Source of the DNA: Betaproteobacteria bacterium
GTDB taxonomy: Bacteria > Pseudomonadota > Gammaproteobacteria > Burkholderiales > SG8-39
DNA: 7,846 bases
Direction: 5' to 3'
Assembly: GCA_019245555.1 (NCBI GenBank)
Contig: JAFARH010000152.1
Location: forward strand, 1-7,846
Shown one piece after another: positions 1 to 7,264 of the stretch; the stretch's first letter is position 1; each line of letters starts with the position of its first letter. The position numbers and the translations under genes are program-made. Below the pieces are notes generated by a model. It was not told the origin of the DNA. It did no database searches and saw nothing but the letters and a program-made list of their open reading frames with translations.

Positions 1-1035
1 GCCGCCGAACGTGAAGATCGGTCCAGCGAGCGCCGCGGCGAGCGCGCCGGTACCGGAGCTCGATTTCGCGAAATCGCTGAGCGAGGTGCTCGAGAAACCG
101 AGAAGCCCCGTGAGCGAGAGCGTCGGGAAGTACAGCGACTTGGCGACGCCGATCGAGGCATTCGCCGCGCGCAGGTTCTGCTCGGCCTGCAATACATCGG
201 GCCGCCGCTCGAGCAGCGTTGCCGGGAGCCCCGGCGGAATCATGGGATCCATCAGCTGCTCGAGCGGTTTGCCGCGCGGAATGGCACCCGGATTGCGACC
301 AAGCAGCACCGACAGCAGGTTCTCCTGCAGCGCGACCTGCCGCTCGAAGCTCGGCACCGCCGCCTGTGCCTGCCGGTACTGCGACTCGACCTGCGAACGC
401 TCGAGCTCGGACACCGTGCCGCCACGGTGGCGCGCTTCAAACAGTCGCAGCGATCGCTCGTAGTTGTCGGCGGTATCGCGCGCGATCTCGAGCTGGCGGT
501 CAAGCGAGCGCAGGCTGATGTAGCCCGTCGCGACCGCCGAGACGACGGACAGCACCACGCCGCGCCTCCCCTGCTCACTCGCGTAAACCTGCGCCTGGAC
601 TGCTTCCGCCTGGCGCCGGACGCGCCCGAAGAGATCGATCTGCCAGGCCGCGCTCAGCGATGCGTCATACAGCGTGTAGTTGCGATCGACACCGGCCGGC
701 GCAGGGGCGATGCCGTTTTCGCTTGCCCGGTTGCGGCTAACCGCACCGCCGTAGCCAACCTGCGGATAGAACTGGGAGCGCGTCGTGCTCAATGCTCCGA
801 GGAACTGCTCGACGCGCGCCGCCGCCTGCACGAGGTCGCGGTTATCTCGCAGCGCATCCTCTACCAGCTGGTCGAGCACCGGGTCGCCGAATCCCTGCCA
901 CCAGCGCGCATTCGCGAGCTGCGCGGCCTGCGCGTAATCGATACGCCAAGCCGGCGGCGCGTCGACCTTGGGCTGCTGCCAGTCGGGCCCGACCGTGCAA
1001 CCGGAAAGGAGCAGCACCAGCGCGAGGCGCTTCAA
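1..1035 (-). CDS. Outer-membrane efflux channel lipoprotein, OprM/NodT type (partial, C-terminus cut off)
   Basis: This is the outer-membrane exit duct of the RND system encoded just upstream. The first 345 residues are present; the family is usually about 460-490 long, so roughly the last quarter lies beyond the window. The N-terminus has a very short lipoprotein signal with lipobox LSGC (Cys13), followed by TVGPDW, typical of NodT-type channels. Family motifs follow in order: WWQGFGDPVLDQL near residues 45-57, WQIDLFGRVRRQAEA near 131-145, and GLPATLLERRPDVLQAEQNL near 269-288 running into AANASIGVAKS and FPTLSLTG. The start is a TTG at 1033-1035, overlapping the TGA of the pump gene by 4 nt. 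GAGGA at 1039-1043 lies 3 nt upstream, and no better in-frame start is seen nearby. The frame is open to the window edge. The 12-residue signal is shorter than usual, so the exact start is the least certain part. Confidence 0.93.
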   Translation of the reverse strand, partial: MKRLALVLLLSGCTVGPDWQQPKVDAPPAWRIDYAQAAQLANARWWQGFGDPVLDQLVEDALRDNRDLVQAAARVEQFLGALSTTRSQFYPQVGYGGAVSRNRASENGIAPAPAGVDRNYTLYDASLSAAWQIDLFGRVRRQAEAVQAQVYASEQGRRGVVLSVVSAVATGYISLRSLDRQLEIARDTADNYERSLRLFEARHRGGTVSELERSQVESQYRQAQAAVPSFERQVALQENLLSVLLGRNPGAIPRGKPLEQLMDPMIPPGLPATLLERRPDVLQAEQNLRAANASIGVAKSLYFPTLSLTGLLGFSSTSLSDFAKSSSGTGALAAALAGPIFTFGG

Positions 1036-4000
1036 TCGTCCTCGCGCTTGGCGGGGGCGCCTGCCGGCAATGCACCGCCAGCGGCGGGCGCCTTCTTCCT
1101 GCTCATCGATTCGAGCATCCAGAAGAAGAGCGGGGCAAAGAAAATCGCGACGACGGTGGACGCCAGCATGCCGCCGATAACGCCCGTGCCAATCGCGCGC
1201 AGGCTGTTCGCGCCGGGCCCGGTGGCAATGGCGAGCGGCACGCAGCCGAGAATGAAGGCGAACGACGTCATGACGATCGCTCGTAGTCGCAGGCCTGCCG
1301 CCTCGATGGCCGCCTCGCGCGGTGCCATGCCGTGCCGCACGCGCTCGATGGCAAACTCGCAGATGAGAATCGCGTTCTTTGCCGCGAGGCCGACGAGTGT
1401 CACGAGTCCGACCTGGAAGTAGACGTCGTTCTCCAGTCCGAGCACCCAGGTGAGCGCGAGCGCGCCGAGCACGGCGAATGGCACCGTCAGCACCACAGCC
1501 ACTGGCAGCGTCCATTTCTCGAACTGGGCGGCGAGCAGCAGGAACACGACGATCAGACCGAAGATGAACGCCGAGCTCGAGGTGCTACCCGATTGCTTCT
1601 CCTGCAGCGCCTGGCCCGCCCATGCATAGGCGAATTCCGGCGGCAGGCTGGCAGCCACCTCTTCCATCGCGCGGATCGCCTGGCCTGAGCTATAGCCCGG
1701 TGCCGGATGGCCCGAAACCTTCACTGCCGGGAAACCATTGAACCGCGTGACTAGCTTCGGCGATGCCACATAGCGTGTATTGATGAGTGAGGACAGCGGG
1801 ACATTGGCGCCGTTCGATGAGCGTAAGTAGATTTTCTGGAAATCCTCGGGCCGGGCCCGGTATTCGGCATCGGCTTGAAGGATCACGAACCAGACCCGGC
1901 TGAACTGCGAGAACTGACCGACGACTTGCGAACCGAAAAGGCCTTGCAGCGCCTGGAAGACGTCGCTCACTTTCACGCCGAGCGTCTCCGCCTTCGAGCG
2001 ATCGAGGTCGACGAAGAGCTGCTGGCTGTTCGCCTGGTACGTCGTGCCCATGCCCGCGAGCTCTGGACGCTGGCTCGCCGCCGCAATGAGCGCCTTGACC
2101 GCCGCATCGGTGGCGCGCGCATCCCCGGTGCCACGGTTCTGGATGAAGAACTCGAAGTCGCCGGTCGTGCCGAGGCCGGGAATCGATGGCGGATTCGCCG
2201 CGAAGGCCATGCCATCTTTGCGCGCCGCGAACTGCCGATTGAGGCGCTTCAGCGTGTCGAATGAAAGAAGCGAAGCGTCCCTGCGCTCATCGAACGGCTT
2301 GAGCAGGCCGAACATGATCGCGGCGCTGTTGTTCTGCTGGCCGTCGATAAAGCTGAAGCCGTTGACCGTGCCCACGTCCTGCACCGCCGGATCCTTGAGC
2401 AGAATTCTCTCAATCTCGCCCGTGAACCTGGTTGTGACCGAGAGGTTGGCCGCATCCTGCACCTGCGCGATGACGAAGAAGTAACCCTGGTCCTCTTCCG
2501 GCACGAAACTCGCCGGCAGGATCCGGAACATGAGGAAGATGCCAGCGCACACACCGGCAAAGACACCAAGCGCGATCGGCCACGCGCGCAACGTGGCGCC
2601 GGCGGCACGGATGAAGGCCTGCCGGACGGCCTCGAACCCGGTCTCGAAGACGCGGAAGAAGCGGTTCTTCTCGCCGTGGTGCGCCTTGATGATGAGCGCC
2701 GCCAGCGCCGGTGATAGCGTCAGCGCCATCACGCCGGAGATGACCATCGAGATCGCGATAGTGATAGCGAACTGCTTGTAGAGCATGCCGGTCACGCCAC
2801 CGAGGAACGCTACCGGCAAAAATACGGCGAGCAGCACCAGCACGATGGAGATGAGTGCCCCGGCGATTTCGGTCATCGCCTGCTTCGCCGCCGCGAGCGG
2901 CGCAAGCTTCTTCTGTGTGATGTTGGCCTCGACGTTCTCGACCACCACGATCGCGTCGTCGACCACGAGGCCGATCGCGAGGATCATGCCGAACATCGTC
3001 AGCATGTTGATCGAGAAGCCGAGGAGATACATGCCTATGAACGTGCCGATGATCGACACCGGCACGGCCAGGATCGGGATCACCGTCGCGCGCAGCGACT
3101 GGAGGAATACGAAGACCACGAGGACGACGAGGATCACAGCCTCGAAGAAGGTCTTCACTACCTTGTTGATCGAATAGACCGTGAACTGGCTTGTATCGAG
3201 CACGATTTTGTAATCGAGCCCGGTCGGGAACTTGGCTTTCAGCTCCTCCATCTTCTGGCGCACAGCGCGCGAGGTCTCGATGGCGTTGGCACCGGGTCGC
3301 TGGTACACGCCGATAGTGGTGGCAGTCTTGCCATTGAGGCGGCTGGCCATCGAGTAGTCGCGCTTGGCGAGCTCGACGCGGCCGATGTCGCGGATGCGAA
3401 GGCTCGACACGCCCTCCTTCGCCGCACGCACGATGATGTTTTCGAACTCCTCGGGCTTCGACAGAAGACCCTGCGCGGTGACGACAAACTGCTGCTCGAT
3501 CCCGGGAAGCGACGGCGGTGCGCCGACCTGGCCGACGCCGAACGACTGGTTCTGGCTCTGCACAGCGGCGGCGACTTCCTGCACCGTGACGCCGAGCTGC
3601 GCCATCCGATCGGGCCGGAGCCAAATGCGCATCGCGATGTCGGGCGAGCCGAAGACCTGCGAGCGGTTGGCGCCCGGCAGGCGCTTCAGCTCTTCCAGGA
3701 CGTAGAGGTTGGTGTAGTTGTCGATGTACGAGACGTCGTAGCGCTCGTCCGGCGAGTACACCGACACCACCATCATGATGCCGGGCATGTTCTTGTCGAC
3801 GATGAGGCCCTGCTGCACCACGGCTTGCGGCAGCATCGGCGTCGCCTGGGAGAGTTTGTTCTGGACGTTGACCTGGTTGATGTCCGGGTTCGAGCCCGGC
3901 TTGAAAGTCACCACGACCTGCGAGTTGCCGGTCGAAGAGCTGGTCGAGTAGTAGTACAGCAGGTTGTCGATGCCGTTCATCTGCACTTCGATCGGCGCGG

Positions 4001-4187
4001 CGACGTTGCTCGCGATGACATCGGCGGTCGCGCCCGGATAGATCGCGTCCACCACTACCTCCGGCGGCGCCATCTCCGGGTATTGCTCGATGGAAAGCAC
4101 CGTCATCGACACGCCGCCCGCGAGCACGATGAGGATCGAGATCACCGACGATAGGATCGGCCGGTCGATGAAGAAGTGCGTGAACAT
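1032..4187 (-). CDS. RND multidrug efflux pump, inner-membrane subunit (HAE1 family)
   Basis: A proton-driven inner-membrane transporter of 1051 residues, the normal length for AcrB/MexB/OqxB-type pumps. The N-terminus MFTHFFIDRPILSSVISILI is the classic first helix. A large periplasmic loop (about 30-340) is followed by helices 2-6 (about 342-500). Helix 7 is near 538-556, a second periplasmic loop covers 557-870, and helices 8-12 span about 872-1025. The proton-relay acids are seen in GLVVDDAIVVVENVE (Asp410, Asp411), and the partner Lys937 lies in GLAAKNAILICEFA. The second-loop segments MFGLLKPFDERRD and NPPSIPGLGTTGDFEFFIQN resemble the OqxB/MexF branch more than AcrB; this is recalled similarity, not a tree. 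The ATG is 3 nt after the stop of the fusion-protein gene, with no clear Shine-Dalgarno, so translation is probably coupled. Substrates cannot be read from the sequence. No disruption is seen. Confidence 0.97.
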   Translation of the reverse strand: MFTHFFIDRPILSSVISILIVLAGGVSMTVLSIEQYPEMAPPEVVVDAIYPGATADVIASNVAAPIEVQMNGIDNLLYYYSTSSSTGNSQVVVTFKPGSNPDINQVNVQNKLSQATPMLPQAVVQQGLIVDKNMPGIMMVVSVYSPDERYDVSYIDNYTNLYVLEELKRLPGANRSQVFGSPDIAMRIWLRPDRMAQLGVTVQEVAAAVQSQNQSFGVGQVGAPPSLPGIEQQFVVTAQGLLSKPEEFENIIVRAAKEGVSSLRIRDIGRVELAKRDYSMASRLNGKTATTIGVYQRPGANAIETSRAVRQKMEELKAKFPTGLDYKIVLDTSQFTVYSINKVVKTFFEAVILVVLVVFVFLQSLRATVIPILAVPVSIIGTFIGMYLLGFSINMLTMFGMILAIGLVVDDAIVVVENVEANITQKKLAPLAAAKQAMTEIAGALISIVLVLLAVFLPVAFLGGVTGMLYKQFAITIAISMVISGVMALTLSPALAALIIKAHHGEKNRFFRVFETGFEAVRQAFIRAAGATLRAWPIALGVFAGVCAGIFLMFRILPASFVPEEDQGYFFVIAQVQDAANLSVTTRFTGEIERILLKDPAVQDVGTVNGFSFIDGQQNNSAAIMFGLLKPFDERRDASLLSFDTLKRLNRQFAARKDGMAFAANPPSIPGLGTTGDFEFFIQNRGTGDARATDAAVKALIAAASQRPELAGMGTTYQANSQQLFVDLDRSKAETLGVKVSDVFQALQGLFGSQVVGQFSQFSRVWFVILQADAEYRARPEDFQKIYLRSSNGANVPLSSLINTRYVASPKLVTRFNGFPAVKVSGHPAPGYSSGQAIRAMEEVAASLPPEFAYAWAGQALQEKQSGSTSSSAFIFGLIVVFLLLAAQFEKWTLPVAVVLTVPFAVLGALALTWVLGLENDVYFQVGLVTLVGLAAKNAILICEFAIERVRHGMAPREAAIEAAGLRLRAIVMTSFAFILGCVPLAIATGPGANSLRAIGTGVIGGMLASTVVAIFFAPLFFWMLESMSRKKAPAAGGALPAGAPAKREDD
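1039..1043 (-). promoter_or_regulatory. Ribosome-binding site for the TTG-started channel gene
   Basis: GAGGA on the minus strand sits 3 nt before the TTG at 1033-1035, inside the last codons of the pump gene. It is the main support for choosing this non-ATG start, together with the lipobox that immediately follows. Confidence 0.55.
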
Positions 4188-4190
4188 CGG

Positions 4191-5318
4191 CTACGGCTTC
4201 GCGGGAGCGAGCTGCACCGGCTTGCCCGGCTGCACCTTCAGCATGCCGTCGGTGACCACGCGATCGCCCGCCTTCAGGCCTTCAACGATCACGATGTCCT
4301 TGTCGCCGTAGTAGTCGCCGACGACAACCGGCCGCACCTCCGCGGTATTGTCCTGCTTGACGACGTAGACGAAATGTCCGTTCGGGCCCTGCTGTACCGC
4401 GAGCTGCGGCAGGACGATCGCGTCGGGCCGCATGAGCCCTTCCACCTTGGCGTTGACGAACATGCCGGGGCGCAGCACGCGCTGAGGGTTGGCGATCACG
4501 GCGCGCACGAGGAACGCACCAGTGTCCTGGCTGAACGATGGGTCCGCGAAGTTGATCTTGCCCTTCTCCGCGTAGGGCGATCCATCGGAGTGCGTGAGCG
4601 TGACCGTCAGCGGCTCATCGTTCGGCCGCGCGATGCGTCCCGCCGACATCTCGCCGCGGATCTTCGCCATCTGGTTCTGCGACACGCTGAAGTTCACCCA
4701 CATTGGATCGATCGTCGCGACGTAGGTGAGCTGGGCAGAGTCGGTCATCGCATTGACATATGAGCCCTGTCGCTGCAGAGAACGGCTCGCCATGCCATTT
4801 ACCGGCGACTGGATGCGCGTATAGCCGAGGTTGATTTCCGCCTCGCGCACCTTGGCCTCCGCGGCGAATACCGCCGCCTTGGCGGCATCGAACTCACCCT
4901 GCGCGCGGTCAAGATCGGCCCGTGACAACGCATCCTGCTCGGCGAGCGGCCGTGTGCGATCGAGGTTCGATTTGGCCGTGGTGAAGCGCGCCTTCTGGGA
5001 CAGAAGCTGCCCCTTGGCGGCATCGAGCTGTGCTTCGAAGGGCTTGCGATCGAGCTCGAAAAGGAGCTGCCCCTCCTTCACCACCTCACCCTCCTCGTAG
5101 GCGATGCGCTCGAGGAAGCCCGAGACGCGGGCGACGATATCGACGCGCCGCGAGCTCTCGATCTGGGCGACGAAGCTCAACGTGTTCGGGATCGTCGCGG
5201 CGGCCACGGTCGTCACGACGACCTGCGGGGCGGGCCGCTCGGGCGGCGGCGCCTCCTTCGAGCAGCCGGCCGCGGCCGCAGCTACCAGAACGGCACGCAG
5301 GATCGGCAGCTTCCCCAT
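4191..5318 (-). CDS. RND efflux periplasmic adaptor (membrane-fusion) lipoprotein
   Basis: This adaptor joins the pump to the outer-membrane channel. It has 375 residues, normal for AcrA/MexA/OqxA-type proteins. A signal peptide ends in lipobox AAGC (Cys19), giving a lipid anchor. The first lipoyl half is near residues 58-93 (VDIVARVSGFLERI...GQLLFELDRKPF). An alpha-helical hairpin follows at about 95-162, then the second lipoyl half near 163-190 (LGYTRIQSPVNG). A beta-barrel covers about 198-290 and the membrane-proximal domain about 300-375. At the hairpin tip, residues 121-132 fit the R-x3-L-x6-S channel-docking motif (Arg121, Leu125, Ser132). It is first in a leftward operon, 3 nt before the pump. 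The ATG lies in the palindrome CCCCATGGGG, and the nearest Shine-Dalgarno-like AGGA (5332-5335) is unusually far at 13 nt. Initiation may therefore be weak or regulated. Confidence 0.96.
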   Translation of the reverse strand: MGKLPILRAVLVAAAAAGCSKEAPPPERPAPQVVVTTVAAATIPNTLSFVAQIESSRRVDIVARVSGFLERIAYEEGEVVKEGQLLFELDRKPFEAQLDAAKGQLLSQKARFTTAKSNLDRTRPLAEQDALSRADLDRAQGEFDAAKAAVFAAEAKVREAEINLGYTRIQSPVNGMASRSLQRQGSYVNAMTDSAQLTYVATIDPMWVNFSVSQNQMAKIRGEMSAGRIARPNDEPLTVTLTHSDGSPYAEKGKINFADPSFSQDTGAFLVRAVIANPQRVLRPGMFVNAKVEGLMRPDAIVLPQLAVQQGPNGHFVYVVKQDNTAEVRPVVVGDYYGDKDIVIVEGLKAGDRVVTDGMLKVQPGKPVQLAPAKP

Positions 5319-5355
5319 GGGGGATTGATCGTCCTATCGCAGACAGGGGCGAGCT

Positions 5356-5371
5356 ATGGGACCAAGGTCCA
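5356..5371 (-). promoter_or_regulatory. Interrupted palindrome, candidate operator between efflux operon and barrel-protein gene (site A)
   Basis: Read on the minus strand this is TGGACCTTGGTCCCAT, with inverted arms GGACC/GGTCC separated by two bases. It lies in the middle of the 91-nt divergent intergenic region, 37 nt before the adaptor ATG and 38 nt before the barrel-protein ATG. It matches a second site at 7265-7280 at 12 of 16 positions in the same orientation. The core resembles the DosR/DevR (NarL/FixJ family) consensus GGGACTWWAGTCCC at 11 of 14 positions. Which protein binds here, if any, is unknown. It also overlaps the start of a possible leader ORF. Confidence 0.45.
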
Positions 5372-5403
5372 ATGCCGAGCGGCAGGCCGCCCGGCTACCG
5401 TAG
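5356..5403 (+). other. Possible 15-codon leader ORF upstream of the barrel-protein gene
   Basis: ATG at 5356 is preceded by AGGGG at 5345-5349 with a 6-nt gap, a better ribosome-binding site than that of the main gene. It encodes MGPRSNAERQAARLP and stops at TAG 5401-5403. The next ATG, that of the barrel-protein gene, is 6 nt further on in the same frame. The position before a terminator-like hairpin fits a leader peptide. However, the composition shows no regulatory residue run, and the ORF is short enough to be chance. It would be transcribed only if the start site lies left of about 5345. Confidence 0.25.
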
Positions 5404-5409
5404 CGCCCA

Positions 5410-6264
5410 ATGTCACCCCTTTGGTCAGGCATCGGCCGCGGCGCACTCGCCGCGGCCGTTTTTGTTTCCCAGGCCGGCTTCGCCGCAGACGATGCCAAGC
5501 CCATCCAGCCCGGCGAAGAGAAGATCACCCTGATGCTCGGCGCCTTCCTGCCGGCGTTCCGCTCAAAGATGGAAGTCGACGGCCAAACCACCGGTACCGG
5601 AGATCGCATCAACCTGGGCGACGATCTCGGCGTCGACCAGAACACGACCGGCGGCTACCTCGGCGCCGAGTGGCGTTTCGCGCCGCGGCATCGCGTTGGC
5701 TTCACCTACACGCGCTTCACGCTGCGCGGCAGCCGCTCGGCGCAGCGCGACCTGCACATCGACGACAAGATCTACCCGGTCGGCGCGAGTCTCGATAGCG
5801 AGCTGCGGCTCGAGGTGATCCCGATCACCTATTCGTATTCGCTGATGAAGAAACCGGACGATGAGCTCGCCCTCACCGCCGGCCTGCACTGGGATCGCGT
5901 CACCTTCAAGGTCGACGGTTCTATCACCTTGGGCCCGGGAAGCGGCTCACGTGAGACGAAGGTCACCGGCAACATCCCGCTGCCGCTCATCGGCGTGCGC
6001 TACGAGCACAACTTTTCCGAGCGCTGGTCCGCCGGCGCCTCGCTCGCCGCTTTCGCGCTTTCCTTCGGCGAGGAGACCACGGGATTCAAGGGCAACTTCA
6101 TCAGCGCCCGCTTGAACGGCGAATACCGCATGACCAAGCACCTCGGCCTCGGCGCTGCCCTCGACACGTTCAAGGTGAACACCAAGGCGGACAAGGACAA
6201 CTGGCACGGTGGCTTCGATTACTACTACTGGGGACCGCAAATCTACCTGACCGCACGCTACTAA
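5410..6264 (+). CDS. Putative outer-membrane beta-barrel protein, function unknown
   Basis: A 284-residue exported protein that I cannot assign to a named family. The N-terminus looks like a Sec signal peptide: Arg10, a hydrophobic core ALAAAVFV, and probable cleavage after GFA near residue 25. The mature part is rich in alternating polar and hydrophobic or aromatic stretches (for example GGYLGAEWRFAPRHRVGFTY, EVIPITYSYSLM, LIGVRYEHNF). It ends in QIYLTARY, whose terminal aromatic residue with hydrophobic residues at -3, -5 and -7 fits the signal read by the barrel assembly machinery. An in-frame TAG at 5401 makes ATG 5410 the furthest possible start, and starting later would remove the signal peptide. 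No good Shine-Dalgarno precedes it. Codons 8-19 coincide with a terminator-like hairpin. It is the first gene of a rightward pair, overlapping the binding-protein gene by 1 nt. A small porin or lipid-handling barrel is possible but unproven. Confidence 0.85.
   Translation: MSPLWSGIGRGALAAAVFVSQAGFAADDAKPIQPGEEKITLMLGAFLPAFRSKMEVDGQTTGTGDRINLGDDLGVDQNTTGGYLGAEWRFAPRHRVGFTYTRFTLRGSRSAQRDLHIDDKIYPVGASLDSELRLEVIPITYSYSLMKKPDDELALTAGLHWDRVTFKVDGSITLGPGSGSRETKVTGNIPLPLIGVRYEHNFSERWSAGASLAAFALSFGEETTGFKGNFISARLNGEYRMTKHLGLGAALDTFKVNTKADKDNWHGGFDYYYWGPQIYLTARY
5433..5467 (+). terminator. Intrinsic-terminator-like hairpin inside the 5' end of the barrel-protein gene
   Basis: CGGCCGCGGCG (5433-5443) and CGCCGCGGCCG (5448-5458) are a perfect 11-bp inverted repeat with the 4-nt loop CACT. 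TTTTTGTTT follows at once (5459-5467). This is the textbook form of a rho-independent terminator for rightward transcription. It lies in codons 8-19 of the gene, over the signal peptide's hydrophobic core. It could be an attenuator: translating ribosomes would block the hairpin, and lack of translation would stop transcription. It could also be a by-product of Gly/Ala-rich codons. The structure is certain; its function is inferred. Confidence 0.5.
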
Positions 6265-7103
6265 TGAAAATATTCCTCCTCGCACTCTCACTCGCCGCCG
6301 GGACCTGCTTCGCGCAAACCCCGACCATCGACAAGATCAAGAAGAGCGGCACCATCACGCTCGGCTACGTCGACGGCGTCATTCCCTTTTCATTCGTCCG
6401 CGACGTGAAGCCGGAGGGGTACTCGGTCGAGCTTTGCGAGCGGATCGTCGGCGACCTGCGGCAGCAGCTCAAGCTGCCGAAGCTCGAGACGCGCTGGGTC
6501 AAGCTCACCAGCCAGGACCGCATCGAGGCCGTGCGCAAAGGACAGGTCGATCTCGAATGCAGCACGACCACCCGGACGATCTCGCGCCAGCAGCAGGTGG
6601 ACTTCAGCCTGCTGACCTACGTGGACGGCGCTTCGATCCTCGTGCGCAACGGCGATCCGCTGACGCGCCTCTCCGATTTTGGCGGGAAGAAGCTCGCCGT
6701 CATCTCCGGCACCACGACCGAGAAAGCGATGGCGAAGGTGCTCGAGAAGAATCGGCTCGACACGCAGCTCGTCCAGGTGGCCTCGCGCGCCGACGGGCTA
6801 AGCCAGCTCGACAAGAACACCGTGGACGGGTTCGTCTCCGATCGCGTCGCGCTCTTCGCCGCAGGACTGACCAGCGCAAATGCCGCCAACTACCGGCTGA
6901 TCAACGACCTTTACACAGTGGAAACCTACGCGCTGCCGATGCGGCGCGGCGATGCCGAGTTCCGGCTCGCGGTGGATCGCGCGCTCGCGGGCCTCTATCG
7001 CGACGGGGGCATCGGCGACATCTACAACAAGTGGTTCGGGCAGCTCGGGCCTGCGCCGGCGATCCTGCAGGCGCTCTACATGCTGCAAGGGTTTCAGGAG
7101 TAG
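6264..7103 (+). CDS. Periplasmic amino-acid-binding protein, GltI-like (SBP family 3)
   Basis: A 279-residue periplasmic solute-binding protein of the type that feeds polar amino-acid ABC transporters. The signal peptide MKIFLLALSLAAGTCFA is probably cleaved before Gln18. The mature start, TIDKIKKSGTITLGYVDGVIPFSF, is the family opening. VDLECSTTTRTISRQQQVDFS (about residues 95-115) closely parallels the DFECGSTTNNVERQKQAAFS stretch of E. coli GltI as I recall it. It contains Arg104, expected to bind the ligand carboxylate. SGTTTEKAM (148-156) and SDR with Asp193 supply other expected pocket residues. Glutamate/aspartate is therefore the best ligand guess, but specificity is not proven. ATG overlaps the TAA of the barrel gene (TAATG), with no own Shine-Dalgarno, so coupling is likely. 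No permease or ATPase gene is in the window, so this is an orphan receptor or uses a system encoded elsewhere. Confidence 0.93.
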   Translation: MKIFLLALSLAAGTCFAQTPTIDKIKKSGTITLGYVDGVIPFSFVRDVKPEGYSVELCERIVGDLRQQLKLPKLETRWVKLTSQDRIEAVRKGQVDLECSTTTRTISRQQQVDFSLLTYVDGASILVRNGDPLTRLSDFGGKKLAVISGTTTEKAMAKVLEKNRLDTQLVQVASRADGLSQLDKNTVDGFVSDRVALFAAGLTSANAANYRLINDLYTVETYALPMRRGDAEFRLAVDRALAGLYRDGGIGDIYNKWFGQLGPAPAILQALYMLQGFQE

Positions 7104-7229
7104 CTAGTCCGCGAACACCGTCGCCGCAATAGCGACGGCAACGATCGCTGCGACGATCGCGAGCGCCAGCCGGAGGGATGAGCTGCCCTCCTCCTCCGGG
7201 ATCGGAAACAGCGGCGCGGGAGGACTCAT
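7104..7229 (-). CDS. Tiny single-span membrane protein, unknown function
   Basis: A 41-residue ORF with ATG at 7227-7229 and TAG at 7104-7106. The N-terminal half is proline-rich and acidic (MSPPAPLFPIPEEEGSSS). It is followed by one Arg and an uninterrupted hydrophobic run of about 20 residues (LALAIVAAIVAVAIAATVFA) ending in Asp. This is a plausible transmembrane helix with the N-terminal part outside the helix. The stop abuts the stop of the convergent binding-protein gene with no bases between. No clear Shine-Dalgarno is seen; an in-frame TTG six codons upstream is an alternative start. A palindromic candidate operator lies 35 nt before the ATG. The clean soluble/hydrophobic partition favours a real small gene, but the GC-rich Ala/Val coding could mislead. 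I recognise no family. Confidence 0.5.
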   Translation of the reverse strand: MSPPAPLFPIPEEEGSSSLRLALAIVAAIVAVAIAATVFAD

Positions 7230-7264
7230 GCCGGCGAGTGTGCTCAAGCCCGCGGCCCCGCGAA

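Noticed and set aside
427..1422. Rightward 331-residue ORF
   Set aside because: It is antisense to the channel gene and the end of the pump gene. Its protein is Arg/Ala-rich without motifs, while the opposite strand shows clear family signatures.
2410..3624. Leftward 404-residue ORF
   Set aside because: It is an off-frame shadow of the RND pump on the same strand, low in complexity and rich in Arg; the pump frame is intact with all key motifs.
5319..5409. Sigma-70 promoters for the divergent genes
   Set aside because: Only weak -10-like words (such as GATAGG leftward and TACCGT rightward) are visible, without a matching -35 at proper spacing, so no promoter is called.
47..5602. CCGGTACCGGAG found near 47-58 and again near 5591-5602
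   Set aside because: It is a short GC-rich palindrome inside two unrelated coding genes, most likely chance in high-GC DNA.
6434..7132. Rightward 232-residue ORF
   Set aside because: It is a shadow frame of the solute-binding-protein gene, whose own frame carries a signal peptide and family motifs.
7118..7138. 7-bp inverted repeat (CCGTCGC/GCGACGG, 7-nt loop) just after the binding-protein gene, considered as its terminator
   Set aside because: There is no T-run on either side, and it lies inside the hydrophobic-helix codons of the tiny membrane protein. Repeated Ala/Val codons explain such pairing, including the nearby ACGATCGC direct repeat at 7141 and 7153.
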